NCBI RefSeq assembly: GCF_022771645.1
Contig: NZ_JALFCU010000038.1
Span: 1 to 49,032, forward strand
Source: Selenomonas sp.
GTDB taxonomy: Bacteria > Bacillota > Negativicutes > Selenomonadales > Selenomonadaceae
Length of the DNA: 49,032 nucleotides
Reading direction: 5' to 3'
The translations under genes were made by a program, and so were the position numbers. Positions 27,260 to 35,476 of the stretch are shown in pieces. Position 1 is the first letter of the stretch, and every line of letters starts with the position of its first letter. The notes beneath the pieces are model-generated. The model was not told where the DNA came from. It worked only from the letters and a program-made list of their open reading frames with translations, and did not search any database.

Positions 27260-27312
27260 TAACAAAAAAAATGAGCAATCACAAGGCGTTTCGCCTAGGG
27301 ATTGCTCATTTT
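27260..27312 (-). terminator. Intrinsic terminator after glnB
   Basis: AAAATGAGCAATC pairs with GATTGCTCATTTT (27268-27280 with 27300-27312), with an inner AGGCG/CGCCT stem. On the minus strand it is followed by a run of T. No convincing promoter for the downstream CheY-CheX gene is visible in the 140 bases that follow. Confidence 0.88.
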
Positions 27313-27354
27313 CCGCGTAAAAATTTGCTAAAATCTCGACGGATGAGACTTTGA

Positions 27355-27711
27355 TTATTTTTCGTCCATGATGGCCTCGGGGCCGCGGTCGCCCGTGCGG
27401 ATGCGCACGGCGTCGCTGAGCTTGTAGACGAAGATCTTGCCGTCGCCGACCTTGCCCGTCTTCAAGACCTTCTCTGCGACTTCGAGCACGCGCTCGACCG
27501 GGATCTCACAGATGACCGTCTCGACTTTGATCTTCGGCACGAGGTTGATCTCGTACGCCTGGCCGCGATAGATTTCGCGGTGGCCTTTCTGCAGGCCGCA
27601 GCCGTAGACCTGGCTGACGGTCATGCCGAGCACGCCGATGTTGTTCAGCGCCTCTTTGAGCTCTTCGAGCTTGCTCGTGCGCGTGATGATTTCTACTTTC
27701 GTGATGTCCAT
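27355..27711 (-). CDS. glnB: Nitrogen regulatory protein P-II
   Basis: A trimeric P-II signal protein that reads 2-oxoglutarate and ATP/ADP and, when next to amt, blocks the transporter pore. The 118-residue protein has the KVEIITR start, a T-loop GCGLQKGHREIYRGQAY with tyrosines at both classical positions, and the GDGKIFVYKLSDAVRIRTG signature. As the gene lies 18 bp after amt it is of the GlnK type by context. The second T-loop tyrosine is the residue uridylylated in proteobacteria, but no GlnD is in view. GGAGG lies 12 nt upstream of the ATG. Confidence 0.95.
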   Translation of the reverse strand: MDITKVEIITRTSKLEELKEALNNIGVLGMTVSQVYGCGLQKGHREIYRGQAYEINLVPKIKVETVICEIPVERVLEVAEKVLKTGKVGDGKIFVYKLSDAVRIRTGDRGPEAIMDEK

Positions 27712-27729
27712 GATGCAGCGCCGCCTCCT

Positions 27730-29043
27730 TTATTTCACGGGATGATCGAGGACGGACGCCTGGAACATCGCTGGACTGTCTTCTTCGCCGGCAAACGTGA
27801 GCATCGTCGGGCTCGCGGAGAACGTGTCGCCCGTGTAGCCGTGCTCGCCATGCTCGACGATGTCGAGGCCGGCAGACTCCTCGGAGTCCTCTGCGCGGAA
27901 CGGCATGAGCGCGTTGACGATCTTGTAGAGGACGTATGTGCCGCCGATCGCGAGCGCGTAGGCGACGACCGTCGAAATGATCTGCGCGACGAGGAGATGC
28001 GTCTCGCCGTAGAACAAGCCGTTCGCGCCGTCGGGGTTCACGGCCGTCGTCGCGAAGAGGCCGGTCGCGATCGAACCCCACGTACCGCCGAGGCCGTGGA
28101 CACCGAACGCATCGAGCGAATCATCGTAACCGAATTTTTCTTTCAAAACAGCCACGGCGAAGTAGCAGACGCCGCCGCCGACGAAACCGATGATGATGGC
28201 AGGCATCGGCTCGACGAAGCCCGCGGCCGGCGTGATGGCGACAAGGCCGGCGATGCAGCCCGAGGCCGCGCCGAGGATCGTCGGCTTGCCGCTCCTGACC
28301 CACTCGAGGAGCACCCAGCTGACCGTTGCGGCCGCCGCTGCGCCCTGCGACGCGACGAACGCATTCGCAGCGAGCGCATTCGCGCCGAGCGCCGAGCCGG
28401 CGTTGAAGCCGAACCAGCCGAACCAGAGGAGCGTCGCGCCGAGGATCGTCATCGGCAGGTTATGCGGTAACATGGCCATCTTGCCGAAGCCCTTGCGCTT
28501 GCCGATGAGGATGCAGAGCGTGAGGCCGGAGACGCCGGAGAGGATGTGGATGACGAGGCCGCCGGCGAAGTCGAGCGCGCCAAGCTCCGCGAGGAAGCCG
28601 CCGCCCCAGACCCAATGCGCCATCGGGTTGTAAATGAAGATGGCCCAGAGGAGGATGAAGAACGTGAACGCGCGGAACTTCACGCGCTCCGCGAACGCGC
28701 CTGTAATGAGCGCCGGCGTGATGACGGCGAACATGCACTGGAACGCGACGAACGCGAGCTCCGGAATCGTGCCTCCTTCGAGGACGTTCATGCCGACGCC
28801 CGCAAGTCCGAGCTTGTCGAGGCTGCCGATGAAACCATTGACGTCCGTGCCGAACGTCATCGCGTAGCCGAGGATCAGCCACTCGACGGAAATCATCGCC
28901 ACGATGAAGAAACTCTGCATGATCGTTGTCAAGACGTTCTTGCTGCGCACCATGCCTCCGTAGAAAAACCCGAGGCCGGGCGTCATGATGAAGACCAGGG
29001 CTGCACTGATGAGCACCCAGGCGGTATCACCCGTGTCGATCAT
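27730..29043 (-). CDS. amt: Ammonium transporter
   Basis: Amt conducts ammonium into the cell. The 437-residue protein has eleven predicted membrane helices, the twin pore histidines in VIHILSG and GVHGLGG, and the conserved aspartate-containing NPMAHWVWGGG region. The usual ISSG sequence after the first histidine reads ILSG here. The C-terminal 50 residues are acidic and longer than usual. The start is ATG 29043 with an AAAGGA site; a longer frame to 29091 adds a hydrophilic stretch and is unlikely. It is followed by glnB and preceded by a roughly 340-nt leader with two terminator-like hairpins (see findings). Confidence 0.96.
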   Translation of the reverse strand: MIDTGDTAWVLISAALVFIMTPGLGFFYGGMVRSKNVLTTIMQSFFIVAMISVEWLILGYAMTFGTDVNGFIGSLDKLGLAGVGMNVLEGGTIPELAFVAFQCMFAVITPALITGAFAERVKFRAFTFFILLWAIFIYNPMAHWVWGGGFLAELGALDFAGGLVIHILSGVSGLTLCILIGKRKGFGKMAMLPHNLPMTILGATLLWFGWFGFNAGSALGANALAANAFVASQGAAAAATVSWVLLEWVRSGKPTILGAASGCIAGLVAITPAAGFVEPMPAIIIGFVGGGVCYFAVAVLKEKFGYDDSLDAFGVHGLGGTWGSIATGLFATTAVNPDGANGLFYGETHLLVAQIISTVVAYALAIGGTYVLYKIVNALMPFRAEDSEESAGLDIVEHGEHGYTGDTFSASPTMLTFAGEEDSPAMFQASVLDHPVK

Positions 29044-29129
29044 AATACCAAATCCTTTCCAAAATAAATGATGAGTACGTTGGACCACCACTAGCTGTCA
29101 AGTAACAGACAGCCAAATTTATGGAAGCT

Positions 29130-29182
29130 ATTTGCCTGACGGCAAATGGCTAAGACATCCCTAAGCGCTAAAGCGCTAAGGG
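29130..29182. repeat. Two short inverted repeats in the amt leader
   Basis: ATTTGCC (29130-29136) pairs perfectly with GGCAAAT (29141-29147). CCCTAAGCGC (29159-29168) pairs with GCGCTAAGGG (29173-29182) with one mismatch. Both lie between the second terminator and the amt start and have no obvious role; no second copy is seen in the window. Confidence 0.6.
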
Positions 29183-29207
29183 CTGATCTTACGGGGGAAG
29201 CAGAGAT

Positions 29208-29268
29208 AAAAAAGTGCGCCCCGCCCATCGTGCAGCCTGTGAGGGGGAGCCGCACGCGAGCGGGACGC
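29208..29268 (-). terminator. Second terminator in the amt leader, overlapping a possible antiterminator
   Basis: On the minus strand GCGTCCCGC (29268-29260) can pair with GCGGGGCGC (29224-29216), followed by AC and six T. An alternative local stem joins GTGCG (29255-29251) to CGCAC (29218-29214). The first pairing excludes the hexaloop hairpin at 29262-29277. Confidence 0.6.
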
Positions 29269-29277
29269 CATTGTCCC
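29262..29277 (-). promoter_or_regulatory. Hexaloop hairpin, possible ANTAR-type antiterminator
   Basis: GGGAC and GTCCC enclose the six-base loop AATGGC, with A at loop position 1 and G at position 4, the pattern bound by ANTAR antitermination proteins. Its 3' arm is also the 5' arm of the terminator 29208-29268. A second hexaloop, normally required, was not found. Confidence 0.4.
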
Positions 29278-29319
29278 TGCTTGTGACAGATAATGTGTTT
29301 ACCAGCGGAGAAGGAACAG

Positions 29320-29361
29320 AAAAAGCCCGCCACGATAGAAACAAACTCTATCGGTGCGGGC
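29320..29361 (-). terminator. First terminator between hlyD and amt
   Basis: GCCCGC plus CGATAGA pair with TCTATCG plus GCGGGC with a two-base internal mismatch, followed by five T on the minus strand. It may end the HlyD-type gene, or, because the promoter 29387-29415 lies upstream of it, act within the amt leader. Confidence 0.8.
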
Positions 29362-29386
29362 TCCATTGCCTCTTGCTGATGTGTTC

Positions 29387-29415
29387 ATTATATTGCACGA
29401 TGCAGTTGATGTCAA
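29387..29415 (-). promoter_or_regulatory. Consensus promoter of the amt-glnB operon
   Basis: TTGACA (29410-29415) and TATAAT (29387-29392) on the minus strand are both perfect and exactly 17 nt apart. Transcription should start near 29380, about 20 nt before the first hairpin. Confidence 0.85.
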
Positions 29416-29427
29416 CCGCTACGAAAA

Positions 29428-29443
29428 TGTATACAAGTATACA
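29428..29443. promoter_or_regulatory. Palindromic operator-like site upstream of the amt promoter
   Basis: TGTATAC and GTATACA form a perfect inverted repeat separated by AA. The layout fits the GntR family operator pattern (GT-AC half sites). It lies 12 bp upstream of the -35, where an activator or repressor could act; the cognate regulator is not in the window. Confidence 0.5.
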
Positions 29444-29461
29444 CATCATCAAAGGATGCTG

Positions 29462-30505
29462 TTAGTTCAGCGAGAATTTCACGACGGCCTCCATGCCCGG
29501 ACGCAGCGTCGCGCCCTCGTCTTTCGGCAAGGAAATCTTGACGGTGAGACGGTCGTCGCCGGTGTCGGCATCGCTGCCCTCGGTGGCTGTTGCTTCTGCC
29601 GGTTCTTCCTGCTCCTTCGGGTCTTTGATGTCCGTGACCGTGCCTTCGTATTTCTTTCCGCTGATCGTGTAGCTCACGAACTGGCCGAGGCGGATGCTGT
29701 CTTTCTGCGCGGGCGAAAGCTTCGCCTCAACCCAGATGTCCGCATCGTCGCCGATGCTCGCGAGCGCCTGACCGGCTTTCACCGTCGCGCCTTCCGTTGC
29801 ATCGCCATCGAAATAAACCGTACCGTCGACGGGCGCGACGATGTCCGTCGTCTGCGCGTCCTGCTTCGCGTTCTCGAGCGCGGCTTCCGCTTGCTTGACG
29901 GCGAGTTCCGCCTGCTTGACGGCTTCGGGGTTCGGCGCTTGCGTGATTGTGCGCGCAGGCGCGGCGGAATACGACGGCGCAGGCGCGCTCGACGCCTCGG
30001 CCGCCGCGAGGTCGGCAGCGGCCTGGTCGCGCTGCACGGCGCTGACCGCGCCCATCTCATAGAGCTCGTTCATGCGGTTCAGGCGCGCGCGCGCATTCGC
30101 GACAGCCTGCGAGTTGCCCGAGGACTGGTAGCTCGGCGCGGGCGCAGAGGCCGGCACGGTGATGGTCTGGCCTTTCTGCACCTGCGCGAGGTTCTGCTTT
30201 GCGAGCTCGGCGTTCTGCTCGAGCTGCGCAATCTGCTCGTCCGTGACGTCGGCTTTGACGTGCGCGATGACATCGCCAGCCGCGACGTGGTCGCCGTCCT
30301 GCACGACGAGTTCCGTGATCGTGCCGTTCGCTTTCGCCTTGACGCTGACCATCGTGCTCGCGACGTTCGCATCGTAGACGGTCAGCGCTTTCTGATGGTG
30401 CTGGTACATCCAGACGCCGCCTGCACAGAGCACGGCGAGCACGAGGATGGCGATCGGACCGAACTTCAGCACGCGCTGGACTTTTTCTGTGATATCGACT
30501 TCCAA
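29462..30505 (-). CDS. HlyD-family membrane fusion protein (EmrA-like)
   Basis: The 347-residue protein is a periplasmic adaptor of the HlyD/EmrA type, which links an inner-membrane exporter to an outer-membrane channel. One membrane helix (residues 17-35) follows a short cytoplasmic end. A split lipoyl domain (KANGTITELVVQDGDHVAAG, then IVAPVDGTVYF) surrounds a helical hairpin that is broken by alanine-, serine- and proline-rich segments (about 118-200). The beta-barrel domain ends the protein. The start is TTG at 30505; AGGAGG is 11 nt away. No transporter or outer-membrane channel is adjacent, so its partner is unknown. A tripartite pump fits the diderm envelope of the Negativicutes. Confidence 0.85.
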   Translation of the reverse strand: MEVDITEKVQRVLKFGPIAILVLAVLCAGGVWMYQHHQKALTVYDANVASTMVSVKAKANGTITELVVQDGDHVAAGDVIAHVKADVTDEQIAQLEQNAELAKQNLAQVQKGQTITVPASAPAPSYQSSGNSQAVANARARLNRMNELYEMGAVSAVQRDQAAADLAAAEASSAPAPSYSAAPARTITQAPNPEAVKQAELAVKQAEAALENAKQDAQTTDIVAPVDGTVYFDGDATEGATVKAGQALASIGDDADIWVEAKLSPAQKDSIRLGQFVSYTISGKKYEGTVTDIKDPKEQEEPAEATATEGSDADTGDDRLTVKISLPKDEGATLRPGMEAVVKFSLN

Positions 30506-30535
30506 AATAAACGAAGCCTCCTGTGTTATCGTGAA

Positions 30536-30560
30536 AAAGCCCTCCCGCGAGGGGAGGACT
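30536..30560 (-). terminator. Intrinsic terminator after alaS
   Basis: AGTCCTCCC pairs with GGGAGGGCT around CTCGC on the minus strand (one weak pair), followed by TTTTT. It lies 21 bp after the alaS stop. Confidence 0.85.
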
Positions 30561-30581
30561 CATTCATTTTCTGTAAATCGA

Positions 30582-33206
30582 TCAGCCGAGCTGTGCCTTC
30601 AGCACCTCGACGGCCTTCTCGAACGCTTTCGGAAGCGCGTCGGGATTCTTGCCGCCGGCCTGCGCCATGTCGGGACGGCCGCCGCCGCCACCGCCGACGA
30701 TGGCTGCGGCTTCCTTGATGACCTTGCCCGCATGGACGCCTTTTTTGACGGCTTCCTTCGCGGCCTTGACGACGAGGTTGACCTTGCCATCATTGACGCA
30801 GGCGAGCACGACGACGCCGCCATCGAGCTTGCTGGCCGAGAGGTCGGCGACTTCGCGGAGCTCGTCCATGCCTGCCGCATGCGCCACGCCGCAGGCGACT
30901 GGCACGCCGTTCACGTCTTCGACGGACGCAAGGAGTTTCTTCGCATCGGCCTTCTCACGCATCTCTGCGACTTCGGCAAGCTGCGCATCCGCCGCTTTCT
31001 TTTCAGCAAGCAACTTGTCGACGGCCGCCGGCACATCGTCGTCCGTGGCTTTGAGCTTCGCGCCCGCAGCCGCGAGCGTCGCGGCCTTGCCGTTCAGGTA
31101 ATCGAGCGCGGCTTTGCCCGTCAGCGCTTCGATGCGGCGCACGCCCGATGCAACGCCCGTCTCGGCGACGATCTTGAACGCGCCGATCTGGCCGATGTTC
31201 TTGACATGCGAGCCGCCGCAGAGCTCCATGGAGAAGCCCGGCACTTTCACGACGCGCACGACATCGCCGTATTTCTCGGAGAACAGCGCCATCGCGCCGG
31301 CTTTTTTCGCTTCGTCGAGCGCCATATGCGTGATCTCGACGTCAATGCCCTTGAGGATTTCCTCGTTGACGAGCTCCTCGACATCGGCAAGCTGCTGCGC
31401 CGAGACAGGCTCGAAATTCGTGAAGTCAAAGCGCAGGCGCTCCGGCGTGACGGACGAGCCGGCCTGGTTGACCTGGTCGCCGACGACGCGCTTCAATGCG
31501 GCCTGCAGCAGATGCGTCGCCGTATGGTTGCGCGCGGACGCGAGCTTCTTCGCGCGGTCGACCTCGATCTTCACCGTGTCGCCAACTTTCAACTGGCCTT
31601 CCTCGACGTACGAGATATGATAGACCGTGCCGTCCGGCAATTTCTTCGCATTCGTCGCATGGATGCGGCCAAACTCGGACAGCAGGTAGCCTTCGTCGCC
31701 GACCTGTCCGCCGCCTTCGGCGTAGAACGGCGTCTGTTCGAGAATGATGCCGGCTTCTTCGCCGTCGTGGATCTCATCGACAAGCTTGCCGTCTTTCCAG
31801 ATGGCGACGACCTTCGATTCCTTCGCCTCCGGGTCGACCGTCAGTTTCGAGACGTCGATGCCCGAGAGGTCCGGCACCTGCACGCGGATGTTCGCGGCAC
31901 GCGCCGCTCGCGCGCGCTGGCGTTGCTCGTCCATGGCCTTGTCAAAACCCGCCTTGTCGAGGTCAAGTCCCTGCTCGTGCAGAATCTCTTCCGTGAGCTC
32001 CCACGGGAAGCCGTACGTATCGTAGAGGCGGAAGCCGATCGCGCCCGGCAGTTCTTTCTTGCCCGCTGCTTTGAGCTCTTCGACCTCTTTGCCGAGCAGT
32101 TCCATGCCCTGGTTCAGCGTCGCGGCGAAGCGGTCTTCCTCGATGCTGATGACCTTCTTGATATAGTCATGCTTCGCAACGAGCTCGCCGAAGTCACTCG
32201 CGTCTTTGTAGATTTCCACGACAGCATCGACAGCGCCTTCGAGGAATTTGTCCTTGATGCCAAGCATGCGGCCGTGGCGGATCGCGCGACGCAGGATGCG
32301 GCGCAGGACGTAGCCGCGGCCTTCGTTCGACGGCAGGATGCCGTCCATGATCATGATGGCCATGGAACGCGCGTGGTCAGCGATGACCTTCAGCGAGACG
32401 TCTTTTTCCGGGTCTTCGCCGTATGTCACGCCCGAAACTTTCGACGCGTATTCAATGATTGGGTACAGGAGGTCGGTCTCGAAGTTCGTCTTTTTGCCCT
32501 GCACGACGGACGCGAGGCGCTCGAGGCCGCAGCCCGTGTCGATGTTCTTGTGCGCGAGGTCCTTGTACGAGCCGTCTTCCTGGCGGTCAAACTGCGTGAA
32601 GACGAGGTTCCAGATTTCGAGGTAACGGTCGCAGTCGCAGCCGACCGCGCACGTCGGCTTGCCGCAGCCGCGCTCTTCGCCGAGGTCGATGTAGATTTCG
32701 GAGTCCGGGCCGCACGGGCCGGGGCCGATTTCCCAGAAATTGTCGTCCATCTTGACGATGTGATCCTGCGGGAAGCCCGGCTGCGCTTTCCAGATGGCGA
32801 TGGCTTCGTCATCGTCCGGGTAGACCGTGACCCAGAGCTTGTCCTTCGGCAGCTCGACGACTTCCGTCAAAAACTCCCACGCCCAAGGAATGGCTTCTTT
32901 TTTGAAATAATCGCCGAACGAGAAGTTGCCGAGCATCTCGAAATACGTCTGATGACGCGCCGTGCGGCCGACGTTCTCGATGTCGCCCGTGCGCACGCAG
33001 CGCTGGCTCGTCGTCATGCGCGTGCGGGGCGGCTTCATCTTGCCCGTGAAGAATGGTTTCAGCGGCGCCATGCCTGCGCCGATGAGCAGCAGCGTCGGAT
33101 CGTCCTGCGGAATCAGGGAGAAGCTCTCATGGCGCAGATGGCCTTTTTTCTCCGCGAAGAACTGCAGATACGCCTCACGCAGTTCGTTGCCTGTCATGTA
33201 CTTCAA
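30582..33206 (-). CDS. alaS: Alanyl-tRNA synthetase
   Basis: AlaS charges tRNA-Ala and clears mis-charged Ser and Gly. The 874-residue protein has the class II catalytic core (about 1-240: NVGRTARHQTYFEMLGNFSFGDYFK), the tRNA-recognition domain, the editing domain with zinc ligands in HTATHLL (about 562) and CGGSH (about 665), and the C-terminal DHHA1 domain with the GGGGGGRPDMAQAGG stretch. Length is normal. Translation starts at TTG 33206, where GGAGG is 9 nt upstream; the ATG nine bases later is too far from it. It has its own promoter at 33249-33277 and shows no T-box leader. Confidence 0.98.
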   Translation of the reverse strand: MKYMTGNELREAYLQFFAEKKGHLRHESFSLIPQDDPTLLLIGAGMAPLKPFFTGKMKPPRTRMTTSQRCVRTGDIENVGRTARHQTYFEMLGNFSFGDYFKKEAIPWAWEFLTEVVELPKDKLWVTVYPDDDEAIAIWKAQPGFPQDHIVKMDDNFWEIGPGPCGPDSEIYIDLGEERGCGKPTCAVGCDCDRYLEIWNLVFTQFDRQEDGSYKDLAHKNIDTGCGLERLASVVQGKKTNFETDLLYPIIEYASKVSGVTYGEDPEKDVSLKVIADHARSMAIMIMDGILPSNEGRGYVLRRILRRAIRHGRMLGIKDKFLEGAVDAVVEIYKDASDFGELVAKHDYIKKVISIEEDRFAATLNQGMELLGKEVEELKAAGKKELPGAIGFRLYDTYGFPWELTEEILHEQGLDLDKAGFDKAMDEQRQRARAARAANIRVQVPDLSGIDVSKLTVDPEAKESKVVAIWKDGKLVDEIHDGEEAGIILEQTPFYAEGGGQVGDEGYLLSEFGRIHATNAKKLPDGTVYHISYVEEGQLKVGDTVKIEVDRAKKLASARNHTATHLLQAALKRVVGDQVNQAGSSVTPERLRFDFTNFEPVSAQQLADVEELVNEEILKGIDVEITHMALDEAKKAGAMALFSEKYGDVVRVVKVPGFSMELCGGSHVKNIGQIGAFKIVAETGVASGVRRIEALTGKAALDYLNGKAATLAAAGAKLKATDDDVPAAVDKLLAEKKAADAQLAEVAEMREKADAKKLLASVEDVNGVPVACGVAHAAGMDELREVADLSASKLDGGVVVLACVNDGKVNLVVKAAKEAVKKGVHAGKVIKEAAAIVGGGGGGRPDMAQAGGKNPDALPKAFEKAVEVLKAQLG

Positions 33207-33248
33207 AACAATCTACCTCCAGAAGGTATTTTTATCCACATAGCTTTT

Positions 33249-33277
33249 AGAATAGCACAGTTTCGGCGCAAGGTAAA
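33249..33277 (-). promoter_or_regulatory. Promoter of alaS
   Basis: TTTACC (33272-33277) and TATTCT (33249-33254) on the minus strand are 17 nt apart, with a TG extension before the -10. Confidence 0.65.
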
Positions 33278-33290
33278 GAAATTCCTTGCT

Positions 33291-34247
33291 TCAAGCACGC
33301 AGCTCGTCGACGAGCTTTGCGACGCAGAGCGACTGCTCATTGCTGCGGCGCACGGCGTCGAAATCCTGCGTCGCATGAATGCGAGCAAAGGCTTGGAACT
33401 CGTGCACCATGCGATGCTCGTACGCATTCGCCTCGACGACGCAGTCCTTGCCCTCGGCATGGACGACGACGCGCGGCAGCTCGTTCGGCGCGCCCTGCAT
33501 TTCGAGCCAGCCGTTTTCTCCCTGGATGATGCAAAAGCCGTCGCTTGCGGAATCCTTCGCGCCGACCGCCGTCGCGAAAAACGTCGGATATTGGAGGACG
33601 GCGACACCCGACGTGTCGACGCCGTTGAAGCCACGATTCGCCGTGTACGATGCGCTCTCGGGAGCACCGAACAGGCCGCAGATCAGGTTGAGGTTGTAGA
33701 TGTTGATGTCGTAGAGCGCACCGCCCGCAAGCGCGGGATCAAACGCCGGCAGCACGACGCCGTCCTTGTATTTGTCATAACGGCTCGAATACTGCGAGTA
33801 GTTCGCCGTCACCGCATGGACAGGGCCGAGCGATTTCAGCGCGTCCTGCATCGCTTGGAAGTTCGGAAGATACAAAAGCGTCACCGCTTCGAGTAGCATC
33901 GCATGTTTCGCCTGCGCAAGGTCGACGAGTTCCTTGACCTCTGCATACGTCGGCGCGAACGGTTTTTCGACGATGACGCTCTTGCCAGCCGCGAGCGTCT
34001 GCTTCGTGTACTCGTAATGCACCGTGTTGATGAGGCCGACGTAAATGAAATCGGCGTCGTCATTGGCGAGGAGCTCCGCGTAATCCGTGTAGACGCGCGG
34101 GATGTTCCATTCGCTTGCGAGCGCTTCCGCTTTCGCGCGACTCTTCGGGCGCGCAAAGACGGACGTGACTTCGATGTCCGGCACCTCTTTCAACGCTTCG
34201 AGCAAATCGTGGACGATTTTTCCTGTTCCGAGGATGGCGAGTTTCAT
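33291..34247 (-). CDS. Gfo/Idh/MocA family oxidoreductase
   Basis: A 318-residue NAD(P)-dependent oxidoreductase. The Rossmann loop LAILGTGKIVHD lies at residues 3-14 and the family EKP motif (VEKPFAP) near 94. The C-terminal substrate domain carries the FDPALAGGALYDINIYNLNLICGLFG block. Members oxidise or reduce sugars, inositols, or amino-sugars; the substrate here cannot be read. It is the last of three genes (DUF4127, NlpC/P60, this), 16 bp after its neighbour, so a sugar or muropeptide-related role is an inference from context only. Confidence 0.9.
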   Translation of the reverse strand: MKLAILGTGKIVHDLLEALKEVPDIEVTSVFARPKSRAKAEALASEWNIPRVYTDYAELLANDDADFIYVGLINTVHYEYTKQTLAAGKSVIVEKPFAPTYAEVKELVDLAQAKHAMLLEAVTLLYLPNFQAMQDALKSLGPVHAVTANYSQYSSRYDKYKDGVVLPAFDPALAGGALYDINIYNLNLICGLFGAPESASYTANRGFNGVDTSGVAVLQYPTFFATAVGAKDSASDGFCIIQGENGWLEMQGAPNELPRVVVHAEGKDCVVEANAYEHRMVHEFQAFARIHATQDFDAVRRSNEQSLCVAKLVDELRA

Positions 34248-34262
34248 GAGGCATCTTCCCTT

Positions 34263-35462
34263 CTAAAAGATGTACGTTCGTTCGATGGCGCTGAGATATT
34301 TTACCCCATCGATATAAGGTTTTCCTTTGGCATTCGGATAATCGAGCGTCGTCAGCACGACGCGGCGCAGATAGTGTTTGCCGTCGTCATCGATATAACT
34401 GCTCATCGCCTGCAGCGCCATCGGCGTGCCGTCCGTATCGCAGCCGATGTACATCATGACGTGCGTGTCGTTCGTCATGAGCGTACCGACGGGGAACGCC
34501 ATCCGCAGCAGCGCGAGGCGCGCCGCCGCCCGTCCATGCAAGCGGATGCGGTACGGCAGCACCTCGCCCTGCACGTCGGCGTCGCGCGGGATCTCGATGC
34601 CCATCGTGCGATAGACGTCGCTCGTGAACGCCGAGCAGTCGACGCTGTCGTCGAGCCCGCCCCAGCCGTAGACATCACCGAGGAAACGGAAGCCTTGACG
34701 AACAAAGTTATTTTCCGTGCAAGGCAAGAAACCGTGATGCAAGTCGTCATCGAACACCGCCGACTGCTCGTGCACGATGAGCGTGCCGCCCTTCGCACGC
34801 GACGGCACGAGCAGCATGGACTTCACGATAGGAATCTTCGCGCCCATCTGATAGAGCGCATCCTGGTTCATCACCTCATCATGCAGCCACCATCGGTCTG
34901 CCGTGACGACAGCGAAATCTTTTGGCGCAGCGAACTGCATCCACGTCGCGCGATCCGTCAATGCAAACTCACGCTTTGACAGCCAGCCTTCGTAGTTGCG
35001 CATCACGACGTGCGAAAATTTTCCGTCATCGCTGTCCTCATAGACGAGCAGCGGCTCGCACGGGTCGACGGCCGTTGCCTGCATCTCGTCATAGTGCGAG
35101 CCGTCGGGCGGCACAGGCTCGGTGCGCAAGTTTCCGCGCCGCGTCGCGACGCCGTAACGCACATCCGCTGTCACAGGCTCGTTCGCAAGGTCTTTCAGCG
35201 TCTCCGTCTTCTCGCGCATCGCCGCATTGAACGCGGCGATCTCGTCCGCCGAAAACAGCACGCGCTCGCCGTCCGGATTGCGTTCCGTCCAATATGCCGC
35301 ATCGGCGCGTTCGTCCGTCACTTCCGGCGACGCGGCTTCCACACGAGGAACGACGTCCAACGAAAAATTTTGCGTATCACAAAAACCGCCGGCAAAGCCG
35401 ACGGTCGCTGCAAACGCCACGACGATGGCAGCTCGAAAATTTTTCCAACAGTGAATTGTCAT
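34263..35462 (-). CDS. Secreted NlpC/P60 cell-wall peptidase with SH3 domains
   Basis: The 399-residue product starts with a signal peptide (residues 1-30, MTIHCWKNFRAAIVVAFAAT, ending near VEAAS). Two SH3-like modules follow (about 90-230, including GYEGWLSKREFA-type strands). The C-terminal NlpC/P60 domain has catalytic Cys in DSVDCSAFTSDVYR near 274 and His in NDTHVMMYIG near 334. This three-part build matches YkfC-type gamma-D-glutamyl-diamino acid endopeptidases that act on murein peptides. The ATG at 35462 has an AAGGG site; the longer frame from 35666 overlaps the upstream gene and is rejected. It is 14 bp after the DUF4127 gene. Site of action is the periplasm or outer face. Confidence 0.9.
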   Translation of the reverse strand: MTIHCWKNFRAAIVVAFAATVGFAGGFCDTQNFSLDVVPRVEAASPEVTDERADAAYWTERNPDGERVLFSADEIAAFNAAMREKTETLKDLANEPVTADVRYGVATRRGNLRTEPVPPDGSHYDEMQATAVDPCEPLLVYEDSDDGKFSHVVMRNYEGWLSKREFALTDRATWMQFAAPKDFAVVTADRWWLHDEVMNQDALYQMGAKIPIVKSMLLVPSRAKGGTLIVHEQSAVFDDDLHHGFLPCTENNFVRQGFRFLGDVYGWGGLDDSVDCSAFTSDVYRTMGIEIPRDADVQGEVLPYRIRLHGRAAARLALLRMAFPVGTLMTNDTHVMMYIGCDTDGTPMALQAMSSYIDDDGKHYLRRVVLTTLDYPNAKGKPYIDGVKYLSAIERTYIF

Positions 35463-35476
35463 GTAGCAGCCCTTCT

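Noticed and set aside
27122..27265. A sigma28-type flagellar promoter before the CheY-CheX gene
   Set aside because: A TAAA sequence occurs but no GCCGATAA-like -10 is found at the right distance.
29091..29366. A 91-codon open frame in the amt leader
   Set aside because: It spans the terminator hairpins, has no ribosome site and no family resemblance; the stretch is better explained as a leader RNA.
33207..33290. A T-box before alaS
   Set aside because: The leader is too short and lacks the T-box sequence and specifier stem.
30447..33896. A 1149-codon plus-strand open frame
   Set aside because: Antisense shadow of alaS and the Gfo gene; arginine/alanine/valine-rich without any motif.
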